From contig NZ_FTNC01000008.1 in the NCBI RefSeq assembly GCF_900156285.1, positions 62,001 through 126,000 of the forward strand: DNA of 64,000 nt, in the 5' to 3' direction. The notes below the pieces were generated by a model, which saw only the letters and a program-made list of their open reading frames with translations, was not told the origin of the DNA and made no database searches. The position numbers and the translations under genes are program-made. Positions 1 through 9,003 of the stretch are shown one piece after another (the first letter of the stretch is position 1; every line of letters starts with the position of its first letter). This stretch comes from Halanaerobium kushneri. Its GTDB lineage: Bacteria > Bacillota > Halanaerobiia > Halanaerobiales > Halanaerobiaceae.

Positions 1-1
1 G

Positions 2-508
2 CTTTCAGTTTTGTTTGAAGAGCATGATTCATCCTATTTGAGGTATTATCATCAGGATGGTCTGATTATGAGGCACGATAAAAAGAGTTTTATCGGAACA
101 GAGATTAAAAACTCTAAAATTTCAAAGCTGATAGGTGATTATGAGCGGATTATAATTTTTTCTCATTATGTTAGGAATATTTTAAATGATTATCAGCGGC
201 TGAGGGAAGAATTATTTCCCTTTACAGCAGCTTTTATCAGTCAGATTCCGGTTTTATTAATTTATTACCGCTCAATTTTAAAAGCTTATCAGCTGGCTGA
301 GAGTGATGAAAATCAGGCTCTTGATTTTTTAACTGAGCTGACAGAGAGACTTGAGGATATTTATAATAAAGTTGACCAAAATTATTATCAGCAGAGATTT
401 TTGCTGGAGAAAAAAGTCTGGAATGAATATTATCAGATTTTAGATGATGAAAAAGTTGAAGATCAAAAATTATTGGATGGTTTTACAACTAGAATAAAAA
501 TTAAGTAA
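2..508 (+). CDS. Unrecognised protein, C-terminal part (5' end outside window)
   Basis: The reading frame is already open at the window edge. A TTG occurs at 11, but no ribosome binding site can be seen in the ten bases before it, so this is most likely the last 168 or so codons of a longer gene. The visible part is charged and mostly helical, rich in Leu, Tyr, Glu and Asp, with no membrane segment and no motif I recognise. It ends 13 bases before the ATG of the GT4 glycosyltransferase, whose Shine-Dalgarno follows its stop directly, so the two are almost certainly co-transcribed. Its place at the head of a glucosylglycerate-type module makes a role there possible, but that is inference from position only. 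Confidence 0.75.
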   Translation, partial: LSVLFEEHDSSYLRYYHQDGLIMRHDKKSFIGTEIKNSKISKLIGDYERIIIFSHYVRNILNDYQRLREELFPFTAAFISQIPVLLIYYRSILKAYQLAESDENQALDFLTELTERLEDIYNKVDQNYYQQRFLLEKKVWNEYYQILDDEKVEDQKLLDGFTTRIKIK

Positions 509-521
509 TGGAGGTTTGATA

Positions 522-1868
522 ATGAAAATAGCTCTGGCACATTTTCGCACAGGTCAGACTGATGGAGTGTCTCTGGAGATGGATAAGTGGCGCCATGTTT
601 TAGAAAAAAATGGCCACGAGGTAGTTTATATCTCTGGTACTCCAGAAGCTGAAATATATATTGAAGAATTATTTTATAAAGATAAAAAAAATCTAAAATT
701 TGTAGATAATGCCTATCGTAAATTAGAGGATTATAATAATGAGAGAGAATTTAAAGCTGCAGTAAAAAAAGAGGCAGCAGTGATTGAAAAAAAACTGCAA
801 AAAGAGATAAAAGAGGCAGGAATAGAGCTTTTAATTCCCAATAACATTTTTTCTCTGGGCTGGAACCTTCCGGCTGCAATTGCCTTTAAAAATGTAATTG
901 AAAATCTCGGTTTAAATACAATCGCCCACCACCACGATTTTTACTGGGAGCGAGAACTTTATTCCAATCCTGTCTGCAGTTTTGTAGATGATTTATTGGA
1001 AGAGTATTTTCCTCCCCGGATTGAAGAGATAGAGCATGTGGTGATTAATAAAATTGCTCAGAGAGAGCTGGAAAAAAGAAAAGGACTTAATTCTAAAGTT
1101 GTGCCCAATGTTTTTGACTTTAGCGGGCCTCTCTGGCAGGAAGATCAATACAATAGTGATTTAAGAGCAGAACTTGGAATTAAGGAAGATGACATAGTAG
1201 TTCTCCACGCTACAAGAATTGCTGAGCGGAAGGCAATTGAGCTCGCGATAGAGTTTACTGCCAAACTACAGAATGAAGAACTAGCAGGTACCTTATATGA
1301 TGGGCGCAGCTTTTCTGATGAAAATAGAGTTGTTTTTTTACTGCCGGGATTAACAGAAGGTAATGAAGAGTATGTAGATTTTTTAGATGAATATGCTGCA
1401 AAAGATAATGTTGAGTTGATATGGGCGGGCGAATTATTTGCTCACCAGCGACAAAAAGAAAATGGTAAAAAGATTTATTCTCTCTGGGACAGTTACGTAA
1501 TCTCAGATTTAATTACTTATACCAGCATTAAGGAAGGCTGGGGTAATCAGCTTTTAGAAGCATTATTTGCCAAAAAGCCGGTAGTTATTTTAGAATATCC
1601 GGTCTTTAAAAGCGATATTAAAGAACATAATTTAAAGCTGGCTTCACTCGGTGGAGATTATCAGCGCCGAGAAGACGGCTATATTAAAATTGAAACAGAG
1701 AATTATGAGCCTGCACTTAAAGAGGTATTAAAATATTTAAAATCCGGTGATTACAGAAAAAAGGCAGTTGACGAGAACTTTGAAACTGCAGCTAAAAACT
1801 TTTCTTACCAGAGATTAGAAGAATTATTAAAAGAACTGCTTGAGCAGCTCAATATAGATAAGAGTTAA
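522..1868 (+). CDS. GT4-family glycosyltransferase, probably compatible-solute related
   Basis: This is a 448-residue GT-B glycosyltransferase. The N-terminal half opens with a Rossmann-type strand (MKIALAHFRTGQTDGVSLEM). The C-terminal half contains the GT4 nucleotide-sugar signature E-x7-E in EGWGNQLLEALFAKKPVV, and HATRIAERKAIELAIE resembles the usual start of the donor-binding domain. The ATG at 522 is preferred over the upstream TTG because GGAGGT at 510-515 is six bases away. The next gene is a GH13_18 phosphorylase, followed by glycerate-metabolising enzymes. A solute glycosyltransferase acting on glycerate or glucosylglycerate, such as a mannosylglucosylglycerate synthase, therefore fits the setting. 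Donor and acceptor cannot be read from sequence. The GT4 assignment is firm and the substrate is inferred. Confidence 0.8.
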   Translation: MKIALAHFRTGQTDGVSLEMDKWRHVLEKNGHEVVYISGTPEAEIYIEELFYKDKKNLKFVDNAYRKLEDYNNEREFKAAVKKEAAVIEKKLQKEIKEAGIELLIPNNIFSLGWNLPAAIAFKNVIENLGLNTIAHHHDFYWERELYSNPVCSFVDDLLEEYFPPRIEEIEHVVINKIAQRELEKRKGLNSKVVPNVFDFSGPLWQEDQYNSDLRAELGIKEDDIVVLHATRIAERKAIELAIEFTAKLQNEELAGTLYDGRSFSDENRVVFLLPGLTEGNEEYVDFLDEYAAKDNVELIWAGELFAHQRQKENGKKIYSLWDSYVISDLITYTSIKEGWGNQLLEALFAKKPVVILEYPVFKSDIKEHNLKLASLGGDYQRREDGYIKIETENYEPALKEVLKYLKSGDYRKKAVDENFETAAKNFSYQRLEELLKELLEQLNIDKS

Positions 1869-1891
1869 AAAATGAAATTGGAGTGATATTG

Positions 1892-3637
1892 ATGGTTTTT
1901 GAAATTCCAAAATCAAAAAAGGAAATATTGAAAAAGAAATTAAAATTTATTTATGATCAGGAGACAGCAGAAGAATTTTACCCTGAATTAGAATCATTTA
2001 TTCATGATTTTGCCGAAAAACATCCAGAGTTGAGAGAGAAGAATAAAAATGCGGCCAGACTGAGTGAAAAAGACAGTGTAGTCATCTGTTATGGAGATCA
2101 TATTCAGGCAGAAGATGAGAACCCACTGCAGAGCTTAAATAATTTTTTTGAAAATCACTTAAAAGAAAGTATCAGTACAGTTCATATTTTGCCATTTTTC
2201 CCTTATTCATCTGATGACGGTTTTTCGGTTATTGATTATAAGGAGGTCAATCCTGACTTTGGTCAGTGGTCAGATGTAGAAGATATTAGAGAAAACTTTT
2301 CTTTAATGTTTGATGCTGTAATTAACCACATTTCTGCAGAGAGTGAGTGGTTTAAAAAGTATAAAAAACAGCAGGGTAAATATCAGGATTATTTCATTGA
2401 GGCAGATCCAGAACTTGATTATTCTGATGTAACAAGGCCGAGAGCCAAACCGCTTTTAACTGAGGTGGAAACAGCTGCGGGTAAAAAACACGTCTGGACA
2501 ACCTTTAGTCCGGATCAGATTGACCTTAATTATGAGTCAACAGATTTAATGCTTGATATTATAGAAGTACTTTTATTTTATGCTGCTCAGGGAGCAGAGA
2601 TAATTCGCCTGGATGCTATTGCTTATCTCTGGAAGGAGATTGGAACAAGTTGTATTCACCTCCCTGAAACTCATAAAGTGATTCAGTTATTTAAAGAGAT
2701 TTTTAAGCTTGTGGCCCCGGAGACATTAATTTTAACGGAGACTAATGTTCCTCATGAGGAAAATATAAGTTATTTTGGTAATGGTGTTGATGAAGCAGAT
2801 ATGGTCTATAATTTCACCCTGCCTCCACTTGTGCTTTACAGCTTTTTAAAAGGAGATTCGACAAAGCTGACTGAATGGGCTAATTCATTAGAGGAATTGG
2901 ATCAGGGCAATTACTTTTTCAATTTCCTGGCCTCACATGATGGTGTAGGTTTAAGACCTGTTGAAGGTATTTTAAGTGAAAAAGAGATTGAAAAAGTAGT
3001 AGATAAAGTCAAGGCCAAAGGTGGTCTCGTTTCTTATAAGACTAACTCTGATGGTTCAAAGAGTCCCTATGAGTTAAATGTGACTTATGTAGATGCAGTT
3101 AGAGATAAAGAAAAGGACTTAAAGACTCAGGTAGCTCAGTTTATGGCTTCCCAGTCAATTATGCTTTCCATGCAGGGAGTTCCAGGTATTTATCTCCATT
3201 CTCTACTCGGTTCTGAAAACTATCAAGAGGGTGTAGAAGAAAGTGGAGCCAATAGAAGAATCAATAGAGAGAAACTGGATAGAGATCAACTTTTAGCAGA
3301 GTTAAATGAGAAAGGTTCTTTTAGAAAAAAGGTCTTTGATCAATATAGAAAGCTTTTACAGATTAGAAAGAGTAATCAGGCCTTTTCTCCAGCAGCTCAG
3401 CAGGAAATTTTCAATTTAGATAGCAGAATTTTTGCACTGCAGAGGGGGGAAGGCAGTGAGAAGATTACAGCATTAACTAATCTTTCTGCTGAAGAAGTGG
3501 AAGTTAAACTACCGGGAGAAATTTTTGTTGATTCTAAACAATGCTTAAATGATCTAATATCTGGTCAGGAATATGAATTGAAAAAAGAGCAGGTCGAAAT
3601 CACTTTAGAACCTTACCAGATCTCCTGGCTTAAATAA
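1892..3637 (+). CDS. GH13_18 phosphorylase (glucosylglycerate or sucrose phosphorylase type)
   Basis: This 581-residue alpha-amylase-clan protein has the sucrose-phosphorylase layout. Strand-level motifs run in order: HILPFFPYSSDDGFSVIDY, MFDAVINHIS, the nucleophile in IIRLDAIAYLWKE (Asp241), the acid/base in LILTETNVPHEE (Glu283) and the stabiliser in LASHDGVGLRP (Asp350). Family members cleave an alpha-glucoside with phosphate to give alpha-glucose-1-phosphate. Subfamily 18 includes sucrose, sucrose-6-phosphate, glucosylglycerol and glucosylglycerate phosphorylases. A glycerate kinase and a hydroxypyruvate/glycerate-type dehydrogenase follow immediately, which favours glucosylglycerate as substrate. 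ATG 1892 has TTGGAG eight bases upstream and is preferred to GTG 1883. A hairpin terminator follows. Plain sucrose phosphorylase remains possible. Confidence 0.82.
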   Translation: MVFEIPKSKKEILKKKLKFIYDQETAEEFYPELESFIHDFAEKHPELREKNKNAARLSEKDSVVICYGDHIQAEDENPLQSLNNFFENHLKESISTVHILPFFPYSSDDGFSVIDYKEVNPDFGQWSDVEDIRENFSLMFDAVINHISAESEWFKKYKKQQGKYQDYFIEADPELDYSDVTRPRAKPLLTEVETAAGKKHVWTTFSPDQIDLNYESTDLMLDIIEVLLFYAAQGAEIIRLDAIAYLWKEIGTSCIHLPETHKVIQLFKEIFKLVAPETLILTETNVPHEENISYFGNGVDEADMVYNFTLPPLVLYSFLKGDSTKLTEWANSLEELDQGNYFFNFLASHDGVGLRPVEGILSEKEIEKVVDKVKAKGGLVSYKTNSDGSKSPYELNVTYVDAVRDKEKDLKTQVAQFMASQSIMLSMQGVPGIYLHSLLGSENYQEGVEESGANRRINREKLDRDQLLAELNEKGSFRKKVFDQYRKLLQIRKSNQAFSPAAQQEIFNLDSRIFALQRGEGSEKITALTNLSAEEVEVKLPGEIFVDSKQCLNDLISGQEYELKKEQVEITLEPYQISWLK

Positions 3638-3676
3638 TTAAATAACATTTTCAATTTAATAAACCTCCTTAAGCTG

Positions 3677-3706
3677 GCCCTGCTGAAAAGTAGGGCTTTA
3701 ACTTTG
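3677..3706 (+). terminator. Rho-independent terminator after the GH13_18 gene
   Basis: The arms GCCCTGCT (3677-3684) and AGTAGGGC (3689-3696) form an eight-base-pair stem with one wobble and a GAAA loop, followed by a T-rich stretch. It separates the GT4/phosphorylase unit from the dehydrogenase/kinase unit. Confidence 0.7.
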
Positions 3707-3731
3707 CTTTTAGAACTGGCTGTTGTATAAT
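3704..3731 (+). promoter_or_regulatory. Candidate sigma-A promoter for the dehydrogenase and glycerate kinase genes
   Basis: A perfect TATAAT lies at 3726-3731, with a weak TTGCTT at 3704-3709 and a 16-base spacer. It follows the terminator directly and precedes the ATG at 3819 by 87 bases, so the dehydrogenase and kinase probably form their own transcription unit. Confidence 0.5.
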
Positions 3732-3818
3732 TAAAGCAGTTAAATTTAAGCTTTTTAAAAAGAGGAGTAATTGACTGAGAAAGATTTATGTTAAAGAAAT
3801 AAAAGGGAGGAATTTATT

Positions 3819-4793
3819 ATGAAAATAGTAGTTTTAGATGGCTATGCCTTAAACCCGGGTGATCTAAGCTGGGAAGGCATCAAAGAAATGGGAGATGTTG
3901 AAATTTACGAGCGGACATCAGCAGCAAAGATCTTAAAAAGAGCCGAAGGAGCAGAGGTGCTGCTGACAAATAAAACCCCCTTAAGCAGGGAGACAATTAA
4001 GGCCCTGCCTGAACTTAAATATGTAGGAGTACTGGCCACCGGTTATAATGTGGTTGATATTAAAGCTGCAGCTGAAAATAATATTGTGGTTACTAATGTT
4101 CCAACATATGGAACAAATGCAGTTGCTCAGTTTGTGATGGCTCTGCTTTTAGAAGTCTGCCATCATGTTGGTGAGCATAATCGAGCTGTTAAAAATGGGG
4201 CCTGGACTGAAGCAGATGATTTCTGTTTCTGGAATTATCCTTTAATTGAGCTGCAGGATAAGACGCTGGGGATAATTGGTTTTGGCAGTATTGGTCAGAA
4301 GACTGCAGAGCTTGCTTCAGCTTTTGGAATGAAGATTTTGTCTTATGATAGGAGTCCGGAGAAAAAAATTAATAATCCTGAAATTAAAACTGAGGAGATA
4401 GAATTTGTGGATTTAATGGATCTTTATAGAAGAGCTGATGTAATTAGCCTTCACTGTCCCCAAAGCAAAGAGACTGAGGGGATGATAAATAAATTTAGTA
4501 TTGCTCAGATGAAAGAAGGTGTAATTATTATCAATACTTCTCGGGGAGGATTAATAGTGGAATCCGATCTGGCAGCTGCTCTGGAAACAGGGAAGGTTAA
4601 AACTGCTGCTGTAGATGTGCTTTCTACTGAACCCCCGGCAGCATCAAATTCGCTTTTAAATTCTGATAGAACAATTATTACTCCTCATATTGCCTGGGCT
4701 TCTCAAGAAGCAAGACAGCGATTAATGAATACAGTTTTGGAGAATCTTAAAAGTTTTTTAGAAGGAAATGTGATTAATCAGGTTAATGGATAA
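3819..4793 (+). CDS. D-2-hydroxyacid dehydrogenase, glycerate dehydrogenase/hydroxypyruvate reductase type
   Basis: This 324-residue protein is a full-length member of the NAD(P)-dependent D-2-hydroxyacid dehydrogenase family. The cofactor fold appears as TLGIIGFGSIGQ (GxGxxG), followed by the family motifs NTSRGGLIVE (catalytic Arg), DVLSTEPP (Glu) and TPHIAWAS (catalytic His). NVPTYGTNAVAQFVMALLL is typical of hydroxypyruvate reductase-like members. GGGAGG lies shortly before the ATG. A glycerate kinase follows, so the likely reaction is interconversion of D-glycerate and hydroxypyruvate, tying glycerate released by the upstream phosphorylase to central or serine metabolism. A different 2-oxoacid substrate cannot be excluded. 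Confidence 0.87.
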   Translation: MKIVVLDGYALNPGDLSWEGIKEMGDVEIYERTSAAKILKRAEGAEVLLTNKTPLSRETIKALPELKYVGVLATGYNVVDIKAAAENNIVVTNVPTYGTNAVAQFVMALLLEVCHHVGEHNRAVKNGAWTEADDFCFWNYPLIELQDKTLGIIGFGSIGQKTAELASAFGMKILSYDRSPEKKINNPEIKTEEIEFVDLMDLYRRADVISLHCPQSKETEGMINKFSIAQMKEGVIIINTSRGGLIVESDLAAALETGKVKTAAVDVLSTEPPAASNSLLNSDRTIITPHIAWASQEARQRLMNTVLENLKSFLEGNVINQVNG

Positions 4794-4855
4794 ATAAATT
4801 AGTTAATTTATTTAAGTTTGATTATATTTTTTATTTTAAAATGGAGGCGATATAT

Positions 4856-5983
4856 TTGAAAATTCTTGTAGCACCTGATTCATTTAAAGGTTCATTAACT
4901 GCAATGGAAGCAGCTGAAAATATAGAAAGAGGAATATTAAAGGCTGATTCTGAAATAGAAGTTGACTTACTGCCAATGGCAGATGGAGGAGAGGGAACAG
5001 TTCAGTCTCTGGTTGATGCGACTGAGGGGAAAATTATAGAAAAAGAGGTAACTGGACCACTTGGAAATAAAGTTGAGGCTTTTTACGGACTGCTGGGGGA
5101 TGGCAAAACTGCTGTGATTGAAATGGCAGCTGCCTCAGGCCTTCCTTTAGTTCCTGAGGGAAAGAAGAATCCCTTAAAAACAACTACCTATGGAACAGGA
5201 GAGTTAATTGCCTCAGCGCTGGAGCATGGTGTTAAAAAAATAATCATTGGCATTGGTGGCAGTGCTACTAATGATGCCGGGGTCGGGATGGCCCAGGCTT
5301 TAGGAGCAGAAATCTTGGATGCCCAGGGTAAAGAAATTGGCTTTGGCGGCGGCAATTTAGATCAGATAGCAGAGATTAATTTAGAAAATTTAGATTCCAG
5401 ATTAGATGATATCGAAATCCTGGTGGCCTGTGATGTAGATAATCCACTTTTCGGTGAAAATGGCGCCGCCTATGTTTATGCTCCGCAGAAAGGAGCAGAT
5501 AAAGAGATGGTGGAAAAACTTGATCAAAATTTACGTTATTTTAATCAAATTGCAATTAAGGAATTAAATAAAGATCCAAATCAGATTTCGGGAGCTGGAG
5601 CAGCTGGTGGCCTGGGAGCAGGGCTTGTAGTTTTTTTAGATGCAGAACTAAAAGCAGGAGTAAATATTATCCTTGATATTATTGATTTTGAGAGCAAATT
5701 AAAAGGAGTAGACTTAGTGCTTACAGGAGAAGGAATGTTGGATGGTCAAAGTATTTATGGCAAAACTCCTGTTGGGGTTTCTAGAACTGCAGCTAAAAAA
5801 GGGATTCCAGTTGTTGCTGTAGCTGGGACCTTAGGAGATGGAGTAGAAAAAGTTTTAGAACACGGAATTAAATCTTATTTTTCTATTATTGATCGACCGG
5901 CTGATTTAAAAGAAATTGTAGAAAGAAGCCCCGAGCTTTTAGCTAATTTAAGTGAACAAATAATTAGAACTATTAAGCTTTAG
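4856..5983 (+). CDS. Glycerate kinase (GlxK/GarK family)
   Basis: The 375-residue product matches the bacterial glycerate 2-kinase family throughout: KILVAPDSFKGSLTAMEAA at the N-terminus, LLPMADGGEGTVQSLV, the glycine-rich IIIGIGGSATNDAGVGMAQ, ISGAGAAGGLGAGL and DLVLTGEGMLDGQS. It phosphorylates D-glycerate to 2-phosphoglycerate with ATP, feeding lower glycolysis. An ATG at 4841 is in frame, but it sits inside the Shine-Dalgarno-like TGGAGGCG. The TTG at 4856, about eight bases after that element, starts the conserved sequence exactly and is the better start. Together with the GH13_18 phosphorylase it would complete glucosylglycerate breakdown to glucose-1-phosphate and 2-phosphoglycerate. 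Confidence 0.92.
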   Translation: MKILVAPDSFKGSLTAMEAAENIERGILKADSEIEVDLLPMADGGEGTVQSLVDATEGKIIEKEVTGPLGNKVEAFYGLLGDGKTAVIEMAAASGLPLVPEGKKNPLKTTTYGTGELIASALEHGVKKIIIGIGGSATNDAGVGMAQALGAEILDAQGKEIGFGGGNLDQIAEINLENLDSRLDDIEILVACDVDNPLFGENGAAYVYAPQKGADKEMVEKLDQNLRYFNQIAIKELNKDPNQISGAGAAGGLGAGLVVFLDAELKAGVNIILDIIDFESKLKGVDLVLTGEGMLDGQSIYGKTPVGVSRTAAKKGIPVVAVAGTLGDGVEKVLEHGIKSYFSIIDRPADLKEIVERSPELLANLSEQIIRTIKL

Positions 5984-6065
5984 AACATTAAATAATATAA
6001 TAATTTAAGTTTAGAAAATGAATTTATTTTGATGATTTTTTGATGATTGGAGTATATAAAATATT

Positions 6066-6104
6066 TATAATTTATAATTAATTTAATTTATAATTATTTT
6101 GGAT
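6066..6104. repeat. AT-only repetitive tract
   Basis: The 247-base gap between the glycerate kinase and MFS genes contains a nearly pure A/T tract in which TTTATAATT-like units recur in both orientations. It is probably a bent or easily melted promoter-upstream segment. I see no strong promoter hexamer pair in the gap. Confidence 0.4.
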
Positions 6105-6230
6105 TTATTAAAGGTATTTTAATAATTCTCTAGTATTATATAAGTAAGGTGTATTTATTAAAAACTTAAATTAATACTGGAAAGGAGATATTGGGTTCAC
6201 ATAATCTATTAAGTGCCCGGTACCTAAAAG

Positions 6231-7514
6231 ATGTTGAATAACTTGATTAGAAAAATCAAAGCAAATGATTCCTATAAAATAATTGCAGAATTTTCATTTC
6301 TGCAATTTTTCTTCTGGAGCACCTGGGCCATCTACGGTGCTTATTTAGTTTATTATCTAACAGATTTAGGTTACAGCAATATGAGAATTGGAACTCTGAT
6401 GTCGATTAGGACCTTTATGGGTTTAATTGGCCCTCCAATTGTTGGATATTTATGTGACCGTCTGGAAAGCAGAAAAATTGTTTTTTTGATTTCCATGTTT
6501 TTAATGGCGGTTTTTGTAACCCCTCTAACTTTTTATGGTGATTTTATGCTTGCAATTTCTATAGGAGTAGTTGGTTTTCTCTGGGAGCCTCAGCAGTCAG
6601 TTTTAGATAGCTGGATTTTAGAAACTTCTGCTCATACTGCTCATAATTATGGTTTTATGAGGGCCTGGGGTTCGATTGGTTTTGCAATCATTGTAACAGT
6701 TTTTGGTCAGATAATAGAACGATTTGGCTGGCGCATTCATTTTTTAAGTTATGGAGTAGTTGTTTTTATAGTAATTTTAATTGCTTTGAGTATTAAAGAT
6801 AAAAGTTATAGTGGTCTTAATCAAAAAGATGATAATTCAATAAAAAATTCGCAAAAAGAATCTGAGGCTAAAAAATTAAATTTGGAAGCAGCTAAGGAGA
6901 CTCCAGCTGAAGTTAATGAAAAGAATATCTTGCGGCTGTTTAAAAATCCCGATTATATTTTTATTCTTTTAATTACTTTGCTAATCTTTATTCCAAACCA
7001 GATGCTTTTTGTCTATCTGGCACCGATTATTAAATCTGTTGGTGGTAATTCTACGGATTTAGGATATACTCTCTTTTTTAATGCTTTAAGTGAGGCCCCT
7101 ATTTTTTTTGTGGCTAAATATTTTTTAGAAAAGTATAAAACCAACTCATTACTTTTATTTTCAGCTTTCTTTTATTTAATTAGATTTATAATTGCTGCTT
7201 TAGCCAGTTCTCCAGTTTACTTCTTATTTTTTGGGATGCTGCAGTCGCTTTCCTTTGGAGTTTTTCTGGTAACAGTTCGCTATTATGTAAAACTGGTAGC
7301 ACCAGCAGCACTAAAGACAACAGCTCAGAGCATTGCTATGATGTCTGCTTTTGGAGCAGCGGGTATTATTGGCAGTCTTTTAGGTGGCTATTTAATTGAT
7401 AATTTTGGAATGTCAGTAATGTTTAAAGTAGGAATAGTCCTGGCTTCTGCAGCAGTTTTAATTCTTGCCTTGGTAGTTTTTAGAGATAATAAGGGTCTGG
7501 AAAACAGAGCTTAA
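6231..7514 (+). CDS. MFS transporter (nucleoside/oligosaccharide:H+ symporter-like)
   Basis: This 427-residue protein has about twelve hydrophobic segments and a long hydrophilic central loop (about residues 190-235), the usual major facilitator layout. The N-terminal FLQFFFWSTWAIYGAYLVYYL and the loop 2-3 segment GPPIVGYLCDRLESRK are typical of the LacY-like/nucleoside:H+ symporter branch. The substrate is unknown. It lies between a solute-degradation unit and a MATE gene, so it could carry a glycoside or nucleoside. The start is odd: ATG 6231 follows an in-frame TAA directly, and the only good Shine-Dalgarno (AAAGGAGA at 6181-6188) is more than 40 bases upstream, as if sequence had been inserted between them. 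Confidence 0.75.
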   Translation: MLNNLIRKIKANDSYKIIAEFSFLQFFFWSTWAIYGAYLVYYLTDLGYSNMRIGTLMSIRTFMGLIGPPIVGYLCDRLESRKIVFLISMFLMAVFVTPLTFYGDFMLAISIGVVGFLWEPQQSVLDSWILETSAHTAHNYGFMRAWGSIGFAIIVTVFGQIIERFGWRIHFLSYGVVVFIVILIALSIKDKSYSGLNQKDDNSIKNSQKESEAKKLNLEAAKETPAEVNEKNILRLFKNPDYIFILLITLLIFIPNQMLFVYLAPIIKSVGGNSTDLGYTLFFNALSEAPIFFVAKYFLEKYKTNSLLLFSAFFYLIRFIIAALASSPVYFLFFGMLQSLSFGVFLVTVRYYVKLVAPAALKTTAQSIAMMSAFGAAGIIGSLLGGYLIDNFGMSVMFKVGIVLASAAVLILALVVFRDNKGLENRA

Positions 7515-7559
7515 AATATTTTATTGACTTTAATAAGAATATAAGACAGGTGATATATT

Positions 7560-8936
7560 ATGAAAAAAGTAAAACAGAATAAAACAAATAATAGAGAAGC
7601 AATTTTAAATGGTTCAATACCTAAAACACTCTTTAAGTTATCCTGGCCAATTATGGTTGGTAATACAATGCAGGTGCTTTATAACCTGGCAGATACATTC
7701 TGGGTCGGAAAACTGGGAGCGGATTCGGTAGCAGCTATTTCTGTAGGTTTTCCCTTAGTTTTTTTATTAATTTCAATCGGTGGTGGAATGACTATTGCAG
7801 GGACTACCTTAGTAGCTCAGTATACCGGCTCTGATGATAAGGAAATGGCTGATCATGTAGCCGGTCAAATTTTTACTCTTGTAATTTTTCTATCAATTAT
7901 ATTTGGAACAACTGGATTTATTTTTGATAGAACAATTCTCGGCTGGATAGGAGCGCCTGCAAATATTATGGCTGATGCAGTTTCCTATCTGGATATTATT
8001 TTTGCCGGTGTTTCGTTTATGTTTATCTTTTTTGTTTTTACAGCGCTTTTAAGGGGAGTTGGAGATACAAAAACTCCTATGAAAATGATGATTTTTTCAA
8101 CTGTTTTCAATATAATTCTTGATCCCTTTATAATTCTAGGATGGGGATTTTTTCCCCAGATGGGAGTGCGCGGTGCAGCAATAGCTACAGTTTTATCAAG
8201 AGCCTTAGCCGGCCTTTATGGAGTCTATCTATTATTTGAAGGTAAAAAAGGTATTAAACTCCGGGCCAAAAATTTAGTTCCTGATTTTGAAGTTCAAAAA
8301 AAGATCATAAAATTGGGAACACCTTCGGCAGCAGAGCAGTCAATTATTGCTCTGGGAATGACTTTTTTAATGGGTATAGTATCTGAGTTTGGAACTCTGG
8401 CGGTTGCTGCTTATGGAATTGGAAACAGGATTTTATCGGTAGTAATGATGCCGATGCGGGGACTCTCCATGGCCACTACAACTATGGTAGGGCAGACAAT
8501 GGGTGCTGATAACGCCGATAGGGCTGAAAAGATTGCCTGGACATCTGTTGGTCTAACTTTTGGACTAATGACAGCATTAATTTTAATTACTCAATTTTTT
8601 CCGGCTCAAATCATTTCAGTATTTAATAATAATCCAGAAGTAGTTAAAATTGGAGTTGCGTTTCTCAAAATTGTAGGTTTATCTTTTGGCTTCTTAGGAG
8701 TTAGAATAGTAATTGGGGGCTCATTTAGAGGAGCAGGTAATACAGTGGCAGCAATGGTACTGGCAGTGGTTGCTCTCTGGGGTTTTAGAGTTCCTCTAGC
8801 CAGACTTTTATCCGAATATTTTCAGTTTGGAACCAGTGGTATCTGGTGGGGAATGTTTCTTTCCAATTTCTTAAGTGCAATTATTGGTGCTGTCTGGTTT
8901 AAAAGAGGTAAGTGGAAAGAGGAAAAGGCTATTTAA
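7560..8936 (+). CDS. MATE family cation-coupled efflux transporter
   Basis: This 458-residue inner-membrane protein has twelve predicted helices and two MatE repeats. LFKLSWPIMVGNTMQVLYNLAD at the N-terminus and the repeat-2 counterpart IIKLGTPSAAEQSIIALGM are characteristic, as is LLRGVGDTKTPMKMM. Family members export drugs or metabolites in exchange for Na+ or H+, and Na+ coupling would suit a halophile. It starts 45 bases after the MFS gene and is followed by a strong terminator, so the two may be co-transcribed. No substrate can be assigned. Confidence 0.9.
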   Translation: MKKVKQNKTNNREAILNGSIPKTLFKLSWPIMVGNTMQVLYNLADTFWVGKLGADSVAAISVGFPLVFLLISIGGGMTIAGTTLVAQYTGSDDKEMADHVAGQIFTLVIFLSIIFGTTGFIFDRTILGWIGAPANIMADAVSYLDIIFAGVSFMFIFFVFTALLRGVGDTKTPMKMMIFSTVFNIILDPFIILGWGFFPQMGVRGAAIATVLSRALAGLYGVYLLFEGKKGIKLRAKNLVPDFEVQKKIIKLGTPSAAEQSIIALGMTFLMGIVSEFGTLAVAAYGIGNRILSVVMMPMRGLSMATTTMVGQTMGADNADRAEKIAWTSVGLTFGLMTALILITQFFPAQIISVFNNNPEVVKIGVAFLKIVGLSFGFLGVRIVIGGSFRGAGNTVAAMVLAVVALWGFRVPLARLLSEYFQFGTSGIWWGMFLSNFLSAIIGAVWFKRGKWKEEKAI

Positions 8937-8949
8937 TTCAAAAAAATTA

Positions 8950-8986
8950 GACAAATTCCTTAATTTAAGAAGGAATTTGTCTTTTT
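8950..8986 (+). terminator. Rho-independent terminator after the MATE gene
   Basis: A perfect 12-base-pair stem, GACAAATTCCTT (8950-8961) with AAGGAATTTGTC (8970-8981), has an eight-base loop and a run of T. Confidence 0.85.
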
Positions 8987-9003
8987 ATGGTGAATATAAA
9001 TAA

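Noticed and set aside
6066-6104. AT-rich repeated tract as a replication origin element
   Set aside because: There is no DnaA-box cluster and no replication gene close by; it is more simply an AT-rich upstream region.
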